A stretch of DNA of 8,526 bases from Rhodospirillum sp. UBA1311 (lineage in GTDB: Bacteria; Pseudomonadota; Alphaproteobacteria; Rhodospirillales; Rhodospirillaceae). Location: positions 1-8,526 of the forward strand of contig DBTR01000031.1 of NCBI GenBank assembly GCA_002307145.1. The letters are read 5' to 3'. Numbering within the stretch: position 1 is the first letter of the stretch; the number at the start of each line of letters is the position of its first letter. The translations under genes were made by a program, and so were the position numbers. The notes beneath the pieces are model-generated. The model did no database searches. It saw only the letters and a list, made by a program, of their open reading frames with translations, and was not told where the DNA came from. Below, one piece after another: positions 1 through 6,538 of this stretch.

Positions 1-685
<685 letters not shown>

Positions 686-692
686 GAGAGAA

Positions 693-698
693 CCCCCT
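693..698 (-). promoter_or_regulatory. Ribosome binding site of ftsH
   Basis: On the minus strand the sequence AGGGGG lies 7 bases before the GTG codon at 685. It decides the non-ATG start of ftsH, since no ATG is available at the expected N-terminus. Confidence 0.6.
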
Positions 699-748
699 GA
701 TAAAAGACTCGACGCCAACGCGGGGACGGATCGCGCATCGGCTCTTGG

Positions 749-2077
749 TCAATACATAAGGCTTGCGCCCCCCGGCGCAAGCCAACTCGCACAGGCCGTC
801 GCACCTTGCGGCGGCGAAAACCGCGCCACAGGTGCGGCAGGATCATAGCGGCTTGCGCCCGGGACGCAAACTCCATCGGCGGCGATCGCCATCGGCATGC
901 GCGCGAAAGCTGCGGTCGGCGGCGGTTTCTCGCCGCTTCCGGCCTCGGCGAGGGCCGCGCGGCAAAGGGCGCGATCCTCCGGCCCCTGCGGCGCACGCAC
1001 CGGAATTCCGTCCGGAACGATGAACCGGCCATCCCAGAGAAAGCGGTCTTCCGGCGCTGCGTGGGCACGATTTTCCCGCAGCACCCAAAGGCCGCCGCCG
1101 CCAAAGCGCAGCACGCAGCCGCCGACGGTCGCGCCCTTCCCGGCTTCGAGGGCGACGAAAGCCGCCTCAAGCGCGGCGCGCGCCGGAGGATAGACCCGGC
1201 CACCGATGGTATGGGCGACGCGGCCGAGGAATTCCCGGTCCGCGCCCGGATCGGGCGGCGCGGCGCGCCAGGCATCCCAGTCGATCCAGGCGAATCCGAG
1301 CGGCGAAATTCGCGCCCAGGAGGCGATCGCAAGCGCGGTGCGGCGCTCGGCGTGCATCCTCAAGCGACCCGCCTCGGCGATCTGCGCCTGCATCGCGGCG
1401 ACCTCCGCGCTCGGCAGGCGGCCGAGAGACTTGCGCATGCGATTGCGTTCGAAGAGATCCGAGGCATTGCTCGGGTCCTCGATCCAGGCTTGGTCCAGCG
1501 CTTCGCACACCGCCGTAAGGTCGGATTTCTCGAAGCCGAGCAACGGCCGCAGCAACCGGCAGTCGCGACGAAAATCCATCGCCGCCATTCCCGCACGGCC
1601 GTAGCCCTGGCCGCGCGCCGCGCGCATCGCGACGGTTTCGCGCTGGTCTCCGGCATGATGGCCGACGAGCAGGTGAATCGTGCCCGTCTCGCGGCAGGCG
1701 CGATCGAGCGCGGCATAGCGCGCGTTGCGCGCCGTCGCCTCGATGCCGGAAGTGGGCTTCTCGCCTTCCCAGGCGATCAGGGTATGGTCGATTTCGAGCC
1801 GGGCACAAATCGAGGCGACGTGCCCGGCCTCGGCGCTCGATTCGGGGCGGAGACGATGGTCGAAAGTGACCGCCCGCACCCGCCCGCCGCGCGCGGCGGC
1901 CCAGGAATGGGCCAGCCGGAGCAGAGCCAGGCTGTCCGCGCCGCCCGAGACCGCGACGATCAGGCGCGGATGCGGTTCGAAGCCGCCGAAGGCGTTCATC
2001 GCGGCGGTGAAGCGCACCGACGCGGCGGCGACCAGCGACGCCGCGTCGGGAGTGTAGGGGCGCTCGCTTACCGGCAC
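749..2077 (-). CDS. tilS: tRNA(Ile)-lysidine synthetase TilS
   Basis: TilS uses ATP and lysine to convert C34 of the CAU-anticodon tRNA-Ile to lysidine, so that it reads AUA codons and is charged with isoleucine; it is a cytoplasmic and normally essential enzyme. The 442-residue protein shows the PP-loop ATP site SGGADS at residues 44-49, DHRLRPES at 73-80, ARNARY at 116-121, HHAGDQRET at 140-148, EDPSN at 200-204 and RNRMR at 211-215, all in the family order. The length is close to E. coli TilS (about 430), so a C-terminal tRNA-binding region is likely, though its sequence is less recognisable. In the HH-box the residue usually Asp before the conserved Asp is Gly here. The start is GTG at 2077, overlapping the end of cpoB by 10 bases, which suggests translational coupling; a later in-frame Met at residue 27 is the alternative. 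The last codons form a perfect hairpin. Confidence 0.95.
   Translation of the reverse strand: MPVSERPYTPDAASLVAAASVRFTAAMNAFGGFEPHPRLIVAVSGGADSLALLRLAHSWAAARGGRVRAVTFDHRLRPESSAEAGHVASICARLEIDHTLIAWEGEKPTSGIEATARNARYAALDRACRETGTIHLLVGHHAGDQRETVAMRAARGQGYGRAGMAAMDFRRDCRLLRPLLGFEKSDLTAVCEALDQAWIEDPSNASDLFERNRMRKSLGRLPSAEVAAMQAQIAEAGRLRMHAERRTALAIASWARISPLGFAWIDWDAWRAAPPDPGADREFLGRVAHTIGGRVYPPARAALEAAFVALEAGKGATVGGCVLRFGGGGLWVLRENRAHAAPEDRFLWDGRFIVPDGIPVRAPQGPEDRALCRAALAEAGSGEKPPPTAAFARMPMAIAADGVCVPGASRYDPAAPVARFSPPQGATACASWLAPGGASLMY
751..783 (-). terminator. Perfect 10-bp hairpin at the end of tilS, possible weak terminator
   Basis: Bases 760-769 and 774-783 are exact inverted repeats (GGCTTGCGCC / GGCGCAAGCC) around a 4-base loop. 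On the minus strand the stem is followed by TTATGTATT, which is T-rich but not a clean T run. The hairpin lies in the last codons of tilS. It could be a weak terminator, an attenuator before ftsH, or an element that protects the mRNA end. The structure is seen directly; the function is inferred. Confidence 0.45.
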
Positions 2078-2970
2078 TTCATCTCAGTGCGGTTCCTTTG
2101 CGCCATGTCGACCTGGACCTTCGGCGCACCCGCGAACTCCTTGAGGAACTGGTCGAGCGCCGCGCAGGCCTTGTCGTTCTGGTTGAGCTTGCGCATCGAG
2201 AAGCCGAGCTTGAGCAGGCTGTCGGGCGCCTTCGGCCCCTTGCGGTATTTCTTGTAGCCGTCGGCGAAGGCGACCGCTGCCTTTTCGAACTGGCCGCGCA
2301 CGTAATAGGTCTCACCCAGCCAATACTGGGCGTTGCCCGCGTATTCGGTGTCGGCGTACTGCTTCAGGAATGTCTGGAAGGCGGCCTCGGCCGCCGGGTA
2401 ATCGGCCTTCTTCAGCAGATTGAACGCATCTCGATAGGCATCCGCCGCGGACACGGGGCCTTGCGCGGTTTGGGCCGGGGCGGCCGGCTGCGAACCCTGG
2501 GTCGCGCCGAGAACGCCGACGGTCGAGCCGCTGGTCTGGGTGCTGGCCGGCGGCGGTTCGGCGACCGCGCCGGTGCCGGTGGCCGCGCCCGGACCCTTTT
2601 CGAGCGATTGGAAACGATAGTCGACGTCGGACGACATCCGGTCGAGGCGCTGTTGATTCTGGTCGATCTTGAACGACAGCTGTTCGATCTGGCCGGTGAG
2701 ATCGCGCATCTGTTCTTCGAGTTGGCTGATCTTGACGAACAACTGCGCCGAGCCTTCCGACGACATCGTGTCGCCGCCACCGCTGCCGCCGCCCGCCTGA
2801 TCGCGGTAGGCCTGGCGCTGGAGCACCTGGAGATCGCGTTCGAGACGGTCGAGCCGCCCGGAGAGCGCGCTCGCATCCTGCGCCTGGGCGGCACCCGCCC
2901 CGACCAGGAGACCGCAAGCGACCACCAGCCATCCGAGGTTACGGCGTCCGTCGATCCAGCCCATGCTCAT
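2068..2970 (-). CDS. cpoB: Cell division coordinator CpoB (YbgF), periplasmic TPR protein
   Basis: CpoB is a periplasmic protein that interacts with TolA and, in E. coli, tunes PBP1B activity so that outer-membrane constriction keeps pace with septal wall synthesis. The 300-residue product has a signal peptide with hydrophobic core LGWLVVACGLLVGAGA and a probable cleavage after AQA at residue 30. Two coiled-coil stretches follow (about 35-55 and 75-125, with heptad-like LSGRLDRLERDL and IEQLSFKIDQNQQRLDRM), then a Pro/Thr/Gly/Ala-rich linker (about 126-175). TPR repeats fill about 176-285, containing YWLGETYYVRGQFEKAAVAF. This is the standard trimerising coiled coil plus TPR layout. The ATG at 2970 is chosen because GGGAAGGAAG lies 4 bases upstream and the signal peptide follows directly; an in-frame ATG at 3015 lies inside the upstream terminator-like hairpin and is unlikely. 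The gene is last in the tol-pal series, before tilS. Confidence 0.95.
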   Translation of the reverse strand: MSMGWIDGRRNLGWLVVACGLLVGAGAAQAQDASALSGRLDRLERDLQVLQRQAYRDQAGGGSGGGDTMSSEGSAQLFVKISQLEEQMRDLTGQIEQLSFKIDQNQQRLDRMSSDVDYRFQSLEKGPGAATGTGAVAEPPPASTQTSGSTVGVLGATQGSQPAAPAQTAQGPVSAADAYRDAFNLLKKADYPAAEAAFQTFLKQYADTEYAGNAQYWLGETYYVRGQFEKAAVAFADGYKKYRKGPKAPDSLLKLGFSMRKLNQNDKACAALDQFLKEFAGAPKVQVDMAQRNRTEMKCR

Positions 2971-2974
2971 GCGT

Positions 2975-2984
2975 CTTCCTTCCC
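2975..2984 (-). promoter_or_regulatory. Ribosome binding site of cpoB
   Basis: GGGAAGGAAG on the minus strand ends 4 bases before the ATG at 2970. It favours this start over the in-frame ATG at 3015. It lies only 6 bases beyond the T-rich tail of the upstream terminator-like hairpin. Confidence 0.7.
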
Positions 2985-2990
2985 GATTCC

Positions 2991-3039
2991 AAAAAACGAA
3001 ACGCCCGCCATTCATCGCTTTGGCGAGGAACGGCGGGCG
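2991..3039 (-). terminator. Intrinsic terminator-like hairpin between pal and cpoB
   Basis: Bases 3002-3009 (CGCCCGCC) and 3032-3039 (GGCGGGCG) form a perfect 8-bp GC stem. Inside it, TTC/GAA and CGC/GCG can pair further, separated by small symmetric internal loops, with a TTTG loop on top. On the minus strand the stem is followed by TTTCGTTTTTT (complement of 2991-3001). This is the classic layout of a Rho-independent terminator or attenuator downstream of pal. Because cpoB starts just 21 bases after it, it probably lowers rather than abolishes cpoB transcription, unless cpoB has its own promoter. No experiment is available, so the role is inferred. Confidence 0.7.
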
Positions 3040-3054
3040 CCCGTCAACGACTCA

Positions 3055-3073
3055 TCCGCTAAAGACTAGCGGA
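3055..3073 (-). other. Small hairpin just after the pal stop codon
   Basis: TCCGCT at 3055-3060 pairs with AGCGGA at 3068-3073, giving a 6-bp stem with a 7-base loop, 7 bases after the pal stop codon on the minus strand. There is no T run behind it, so it is not a terminator alone. It sits in tandem with the larger hairpin at 3002-3039 and may help protect the 3' end of the pal message. Confidence 0.4.
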
Positions 3074-3080
3074 CTGGGCT

Positions 3081-3572
3081 TTACTTCGCCACGACCGTCA
3101 CAGCACGACGGTTCTGCGACCAAGCGTACTCGTTCGAGCCGACAACGGCCGGACGCTCTTTGCCGTAGGACACGGTCGAGATGCGCGCAGCGGCAACGCC
3201 CTGGGCCTGCATGAACTGCTTCACCGCGTTGGCACGACGCTCGCCGAGGGCAAGGTTGTACTCACGGGTGCCGCGCTCGTCAGCATGGCCTTCGATGGTG
3301 ATCTTGGTGGTCGGGTACTGCTTGAGCCAAGCAACCTGACCCATCAGCGACTTCACCGCGGACTCATCGAGGTCCGAACGATCGAGGGCGAAGAACACAC
3401 GGTCCTTAGCCTTCGCGATGAAATCTTCCGGCGAACCCGGAACCGGAGCGTTCATCGAGGTACCGGTGGCCTGGCCACCCGTGCCGCCGACATTGGCGTT
3501 CTCTTCCGGACCACTGGAGCACGCAGCCACGAGCAGGCTGGCCGCCACAACGCTCAAATAACGAATCTTCAT
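3081..3572 (-). CDS. pal: Peptidoglycan-associated lipoprotein Pal
   Basis: Pal is an outer-membrane lipoprotein that binds peptidoglycan non-covalently and is moved by the Tol motor to draw the outer membrane inward at division. The 163-residue product has a lipoprotein signal peptide ending in lipobox VAAC, with the lipidated cysteine at residue 18, then a flexible Gly/Thr/Ser-rich stretch and an OmpA-like domain (about 55-163). The domain carries the peptidoglycan-binding block GHADERGTREYN at 95-106, LGERRANAV at 109-117 and NRRAV at 154-158. This closely follows E. coli Pal in layout and length (173 residues). The ATG at 3572 is chosen because it gives a normal signal peptide (MKIRYLSVVAASLLVAAC) and has GGGAG 9 bases upstream. 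An ATG three codons earlier (3581) would leave no space for that site. Unlike the tol genes it is preceded by a 191-bp gap, so it may have its own promoter. Confidence 0.97.
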   Translation of the reverse strand: MKIRYLSVVAASLLVAACSSGPEENANVGGTGGQATGTSMNAPVPGSPEDFIAKAKDRVFFALDRSDLDESAVKSLMGQVAWLKQYPTTKITIEGHADERGTREYNLALGERRANAVKQFMQAQGVAAARISTVSYGKERPAVVGSNEYAWSQNRRAVTVVAK

Positions 3573-3581
3573 TGCCTTCAT

Positions 3582-3595
3582 CTCCCACGCGGGAA
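3582..3595 (-). promoter_or_regulatory. Ribosome site of pal with a small occluding hairpin
   Basis: The GGGAG ribosome site (3582-3586) can pair with TTCCC just upstream (3591-3595) around a GCGT loop, giving four Watson-Crick pairs and a G-T pair. The stem is short and may simply melt. It could modestly tune pal translation. Confidence 0.3.
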
Positions 3596-3600
3596 TTTTA
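3595..3600 (-). promoter_or_regulatory. Candidate -10 element (TAAAAT) upstream of pal
   Basis: TAAAAT on the minus strand matches the sigma-70 -10 consensus at five of six positions and lies 22 bases before the pal start codon, which would give a short leader containing the GGGAG ribosome site. No convincing TTGACA-like -35 element is present at 16-18 bases upstream, so the call is weak. Confidence 0.2.
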
Positions 3601-3763
3601 AAACGATACGGCCACACGGCTGCGGCACGACCGCCGAAAAACCGATCTGGTTGGCCTTTGTCTTACTTCAACCACATTGGGTTCGCTACAAGAATTCGAA
3701 TTGTCCCGCAGCGATAAGCCAAAGTGTGGTTTTCATGCCACAACCATCGACCCCCCACCCGGC

Positions 3764-5119
3764 TCAGGGGATCAACGGCGACCAGGCCGGGTCCGACGCC
3801 TCCATGGGAGTCACAACCCGACGTTCATTGTACCCGGTTAGATCGATACTGTAGAGATAAGAATCGCCTCCCTGTCCCCGAGCATCGGACGGATTCTGGC
3901 GGAAGAACATCAAGACTCGGCCATTCGGGGCCCAGGTCGGTCCTTCGACGAGAAACCCGTCAGACAGCAAACGCTCGCCGGAGCCATCGGGTTTCATCAC
4001 CCCGATAAAGAATCGGCCCTGCGCCATCTTGGTGAAGGCGATGTAGTCGCCACGCGGCGACCAAACCGGCGTGGCGTAAGTGCCTTCGCCATGGCTGATG
4101 CGGCGCACCCCGCTGCCGTCGCCCGCCATCACGTAGAGCTGCTGGTTGCCGCCGCGGTCCGAGTTAAAGACGACATACTGCGAATCGGGCGAATACGACG
4201 GCGAGGTGTCGATCGCCGGAGTATTGGTGAGACGGCGGCGTTCGAGGGTACGCAGGTCCATCGTATAGATGTCGGAGGCGCCGCCGCGCGCCATGCTCAT
4301 GATCACCCGGTTGCCATCGGGCGAGAAGCGCGGCGCGAAGGTCATGCCGGGGAAGTCGCCGAGGCGTTCCCGCTTACCCGAGTCGATGTTGTAGAGATAC
4401 ACCCGGGGCACGCCGTTGTAGTACGACATGTAGGTGATTTCCTGGGTCGACGGCGAGAAGCGCGGCGTCAGCACCAGATCCGAGCCGTCGGTGAGGAAGC
4501 GATGGTTCGCACCGTCCTGGTCCATCATCGCCAAGCGCTTGATCCGCTTGGTCGCGGGGCCGCTCTCGGCGATATAGACGACGCGGGTGTCGAAGTAGCC
4601 GCTTTCGCCGGTGAGCCGCTCGTAGACCTGATCGGCCATGATGTGGGCGATTCGCCGCCAGTTGCTCATCTCGGTGACGTAGGCCTGCGCCTTCAACTGC
4701 TGCGCGGCGAACACGTCCCAAAGCCGGAATTCGACGCGGAGGCGACCGTCGGGCATCGTCGCGGTGCGGCCCTGGACCAGGCCCTGCGCGTTGATCGCCT
4801 GCCAATCGGGGAAGCGCGGCTGCACCTGCATCGACGCGAAGGTCTGGATGAAGGCCTGCTTGTCGATCCCCCGGAACAGGCCGGAGCGTTCGAGGTCGGC
4901 CTGGAGGACGCCCGCGATGTCGGCGCCCATCTTGGCCGCGCGGTCGTCGTCGCCGCCGAATGCGGGCACGGCGACCGGAATCGGATCGACGTTGCCGCGG
5001 GTGATGTCGATCCGCAGCTCGGCTCGCGCCGGCGCCGCCGCCAAGCACAGCGCCAGGCCAACGGCCAGGGCCGCGAAGCCCGCCTTGGTCCGGAAAAGTG
5101 CGTTCGCCAGCACGTTCAT
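3764..5119 (-). CDS. tolB: Tol-Pal system beta-propeller protein TolB
   Basis: TolB is a periplasmic protein that binds Pal and is released by TolA, cycling Pal to the division site. The 451-residue product begins with a Sec signal peptide (hydrophobic core AGFAALAVGLALCLAAAP, cleavage probably after ARA at residue 33). An N-terminal domain (about 34-190) follows, beginning ELRIDITRGNVDPIPVAV. A six-bladed propeller then shows repeated blade motifs: PRFSPSTQEITYMSY, APRFSPDGNRVIMSM, SPSYSPDSQYVVFNSDRGG, TPVWSPRGDYIAFTK and GPTWAPNGRVLMFF. The C-terminus ASDPAWSPLIP matches the family ending. E. coli TolB is 430 residues, so this is full length. The ATG at 5119 is chosen because GGAGGTA lies just upstream and the signal peptide starts there. 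A GTG at 5146 would overlap tolA and has no better site. The gene follows tolA after 23 bp. Confidence 0.97.
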   Translation of the reverse strand: MNVLANALFRTKAGFAALAVGLALCLAAAPARAELRIDITRGNVDPIPVAVPAFGGDDDRAAKMGADIAGVLQADLERSGLFRGIDKQAFIQTFASMQVQPRFPDWQAINAQGLVQGRTATMPDGRLRVEFRLWDVFAAQQLKAQAYVTEMSNWRRIAHIMADQVYERLTGESGYFDTRVVYIAESGPATKRIKRLAMMDQDGANHRFLTDGSDLVLTPRFSPSTQEITYMSYYNGVPRVYLYNIDSGKRERLGDFPGMTFAPRFSPDGNRVIMSMARGGASDIYTMDLRTLERRRLTNTPAIDTSPSYSPDSQYVVFNSDRGGNQQLYVMAGDGSGVRRISHGEGTYATPVWSPRGDYIAFTKMAQGRFFIGVMKPDGSGERLLSDGFLVEGPTWAPNGRVLMFFRQNPSDARGQGGDSYLYSIDLTGYNERRVVTPMEASDPAWSPLIP

Positions 5120-5121
5120 GC

Positions 5122-5128
5122 TACCTCC
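5122..5128 (-). promoter_or_regulatory. Ribosome binding site of tolB
   Basis: GGAGGTA on the minus strand lies 2 bases before the ATG at 5119 (core GGAGG 4 bases before it). It is the strongest Shine-Dalgarno match in the window and lies in the short tolA-tolB gap, deciding the start of tolB. Confidence 0.7.
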
Positions 5129-5142
5129 ATTGGGATGTTCGC

Positions 5143-6075
5143 TCACAGTCGATCCTGCGGGCGGAAGAACAGTCGCACCTCGCGCCAGGTGTCGTATTTC
5201 TTCGCCGGGGCCTGGATCGGACTGGCCATAAATACGGCACGCAAGGCGCTCTCTGCAAGAGAACGGAACGCCGGGTCGCGCGCCAGCCGCGCCTGGTCGA
5301 CGATTTTCGCCGAGCGCACGCTGCCGTCCGAATTCAGGCTCACGGTGATCTCGATCTGCATGTCGAGCGCGCCCGCCTTGCCCGGGTCGACGTTCCAGTG
5401 GCGCTCGATCTGCGCCCGGATCATGTCCATTTCCGAGAGCGACAGCACGTCGCTGAAGCCTTCGCGATCCTTCGACACCGCCGGTGCGTCGACCGCGCCC
5501 GGGGTTCCGGTCTTGGTGCCGGAACTCTTCGCGGGCGGCGCTTCGGTTTTCGGCGCGGTGTCCTTGCGCAGCTTATCGACCGAAGCCATCAGGTCATCGA
5601 ACGACGGCTTCGGATCGGGCTTCTTCTTCTCGGGCTTCTTGTCTTCGGCCTTCGGCTCCGGCGGCTTCGGCTGCGGCTTCGGCGGTTCGGGCTTCGGCTC
5701 CGGTTTCGGTTCGGGCTTCTTCGGTTCCGGCTTCGGCTCGGGCTTCGGCTCGGGCACGACCGCCGCTTTCGGCGGCTCGGGCGTGGGCTTCGGCGGCTCG
5801 GGCGCGGGCTTCGGTTCCGGCTTCGGCTCGGGCTTCGGCGGTTCGGGTTTCGGTTCCGGCTTCGGCGGTTCGGGCTTCTCCTCGCCCTTCGGCTTGCCGA
5901 TCGCATCCGCCTTCCGCAGCGAGGTCTTCTCGCCCACCGTCACCTTGCTCAGGTCAACAATCAGAATCCGTTCGGTAAGTTCCGGCGGCTCGGGCGCGAA
6001 ATAGGGCAGCCCGACCATGCCGATGAGAATCACCAGCACGTGCAACCCTATGGAGTAGCCGAGTTCTCGCCGCAT
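5143..6075 (-). CDS. tolA: Cell envelope integrity protein TolA
   Basis: TolA is an inner-membrane protein that reaches across the periplasm, transferring energy from TolQR to TolB and Pal. The 310-residue product has a short cytoplasmic start (MRRELGYSIG), one membrane helix (about residues 8-25, LHVLVILIGMVGLPYF), and a segment with the ILIVDLSKV motif near 37-45 that is common in TolA/TonB-like proteins of this group. A low-complexity Pro-Lys-Glu repeat spans about 62-156. The C-terminal TolA domain (about 213-310) contains LSLSEMDMIRAQIERHWNVD, EITVSLNSDGSVRSAKIVD and FRSLAESALRAVF. E. coli TolA has an Ala/Lys-rich helical spacer instead of PEPK repeats. Identity rests on the C-terminal domain and the position between tolR and tolB; TonB-like character of the spacer is the main ambiguity. 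The ATG at 6075 lies 7 bp after the tolR stop and has GAGGGCGG before it. Earlier in-frame ATGs lie inside tolR. Confidence 0.94.
   Translation of the reverse strand: MRRELGYSIGLHVLVILIGMVGLPYFAPEPPELTERILIVDLSKVTVGEKTSLRKADAIGKPKGEEKPEPPKPEPKPEPPKPEPKPEPKPAPEPPKPTPEPPKAAVVPEPKPEPKPEPKKPEPKPEPKPEPPKPQPKPPEPKAEDKKPEKKKPDPKPSFDDLMASVDKLRKDTAPKTEAPPAKSSGTKTGTPGAVDAPAVSKDREGFSDVLSLSEMDMIRAQIERHWNVDPGKAGALDMQIEITVSLNSDGSVRSAKIVDQARLARDPAFRSLAESALRAVFMASPIQAPAKKYDTWREVRLFFRPQDRL
5608..5892 (-). repeat. Pro-Lys-Glu coding repeat inside tolA
   Basis: A GC-rich degenerate repeat encoding PEPK, PEPPKPEP and similar units over about 95 codons of TolA. Typical DNA units are GGCTTCGGCTCG and GGTTCGGGC on the plus strand, differing at third positions. 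The peptide is expected to be an extended polyproline-type rod across the periplasm. Such repeats may vary in copy number between strains. The antisense reading gives a GFGSGFGSG pattern, which is an artefact of the repeat. Confidence 0.85.
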
Positions 6076-6082
6076 GCCGCCC

Positions 6083-6535
6083 TCAACGCTTCGGCTTGGT
6101 GGGCTTGGGGGCGTCGTTGCCGGTTTCGAGGCCGACCTTTTCGACGCCGGCATCCTTCAACGCCGCCATCACCCCCATCACCGCGCCGTAGTGGGCGACC
6201 GAATCGCCGCTGATCACCACGCCAAGCTCGGGGTTCGCTTTCCGCATCTCGACGACGCGGCCGACCAGCGAGCCGACTTCGACCGGCTCGGTGCCGAGAT
6301 AGACGGTGCCGTCCTGGTCGACGGAAATCCGGAGCGCCTTGTTGGCGTCGGCCAGCACCTGATTGCCGCCCTGGGGCAGGTCAAGCGGGATGCCGGTGGT
6401 CATCAGGGGCGCGGTGACCATGAAGATCACCAGCAGCACCATCATCACGTCGACCATCGGCGTGACGTTGATGTCGGCCATGCGCGAGGTCTTGCCCCGC
6501 TTGCCGCGCTTGCCGCCGGTTGTCGCCATGCTCAT
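6083..6535 (-). CDS. tolR: Tol-Pal system protein TolR
   Basis: TolR is an ExbD-family inner-membrane protein that, with TolQ, couples the proton gradient to movement of TolA. The 150-residue product has a basic cytoplasmic start (GGKRGKRGKTSRMADIN), then NVTPMVDVMMVLLVIFMV, where Asp29 in the membrane helix (about 26-43) is the family's proton-carrying aspartate. A periplasmic domain follows, with IPLDLPQG and the ISVDQDGTVYLG, VVEMRKANPELGVVISGDSVAHYG and VMAALKDAGVEKVGLET segments, typical of the ExbD/TolR fold. The C-terminus is rich in Lys and Pro. The length is close to E. coli TolR (142). The ATG at 6535 is 3 bp past the tolQ stop, with AAAGG in the end of tolQ acting as ribosome site; an ATG two codons later is an alternative. 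The tight spacing points to translational coupling. Confidence 0.97.
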   Translation of the reverse strand: MSMATTGGKRGKRGKTSRMADINVTPMVDVMMVLLVIFMVTAPLMTTGIPLDLPQGGNQVLADANKALRISVDQDGTVYLGTEPVEVGSLVGRVVEMRKANPELGVVISGDSVAHYGAVMGVMAALKDAGVEKVGLETGNDAPKPTKPKR

Positions 6536-6538
6536 GGC

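Larger units (their letters stand above)
3573..3763 (-). other. 191-bp gap between tolB and pal, probable leader or promoter region of pal
   Basis: This is the largest intergenic gap in the window. It is visibly richer in A and T than the surrounding genes. I see no coding potential and no strong terminator; a 5-bp stem at 3725-3742 has no T run. A TAAAAT hexamer lies near pal, and the ribosome site of pal can pair with the bases just upstream. A separate promoter for pal is an inference from gap size and composition. Confidence 0.45.

Noticed and set aside
806..2257. Long plus-strand open frame opposite tilS and the end of cpoB
   Set aside because: Arg/Ala-rich composition with no domain; tilS on the other strand has all PP-loop family motifs.
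2914..2916. Cysteine 19 in the CpoB signal peptide as a lipidation site
   Set aside because: The hydrophobic segment continues past it and an AQA signal peptidase I site follows, so ordinary secretion is more likely.
2098..3069. Plus-strand open frame opposite cpoB
   Set aside because: Leu/Arg/Glu-rich antisense of coiled coil and TPR codons; no ribosome site or family resemblance seen.
3725..3742. TGTGG/CCACA inverted repeat after tolB as a terminator
   Set aside because: Only 5 bp with an 8-base loop and followed by just a short T stretch; too weak to call.
5608..5892. Short repeats that might look like a CRISPR array
   Set aside because: Units are in frame, degenerate, contiguous without spacers and encode the TolA Pro-Lys-Glu spacer.
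4091..6004. Very long open frame on the plus strand (637 codons) with Gly-Phe-Ser repeats
   Set aside because: It lies opposite tolB and tolA. The GFGSG pattern is the antisense reading of the PEPK repeat and the frame stays open because of GC-rich codon bias. No recognisable domain.
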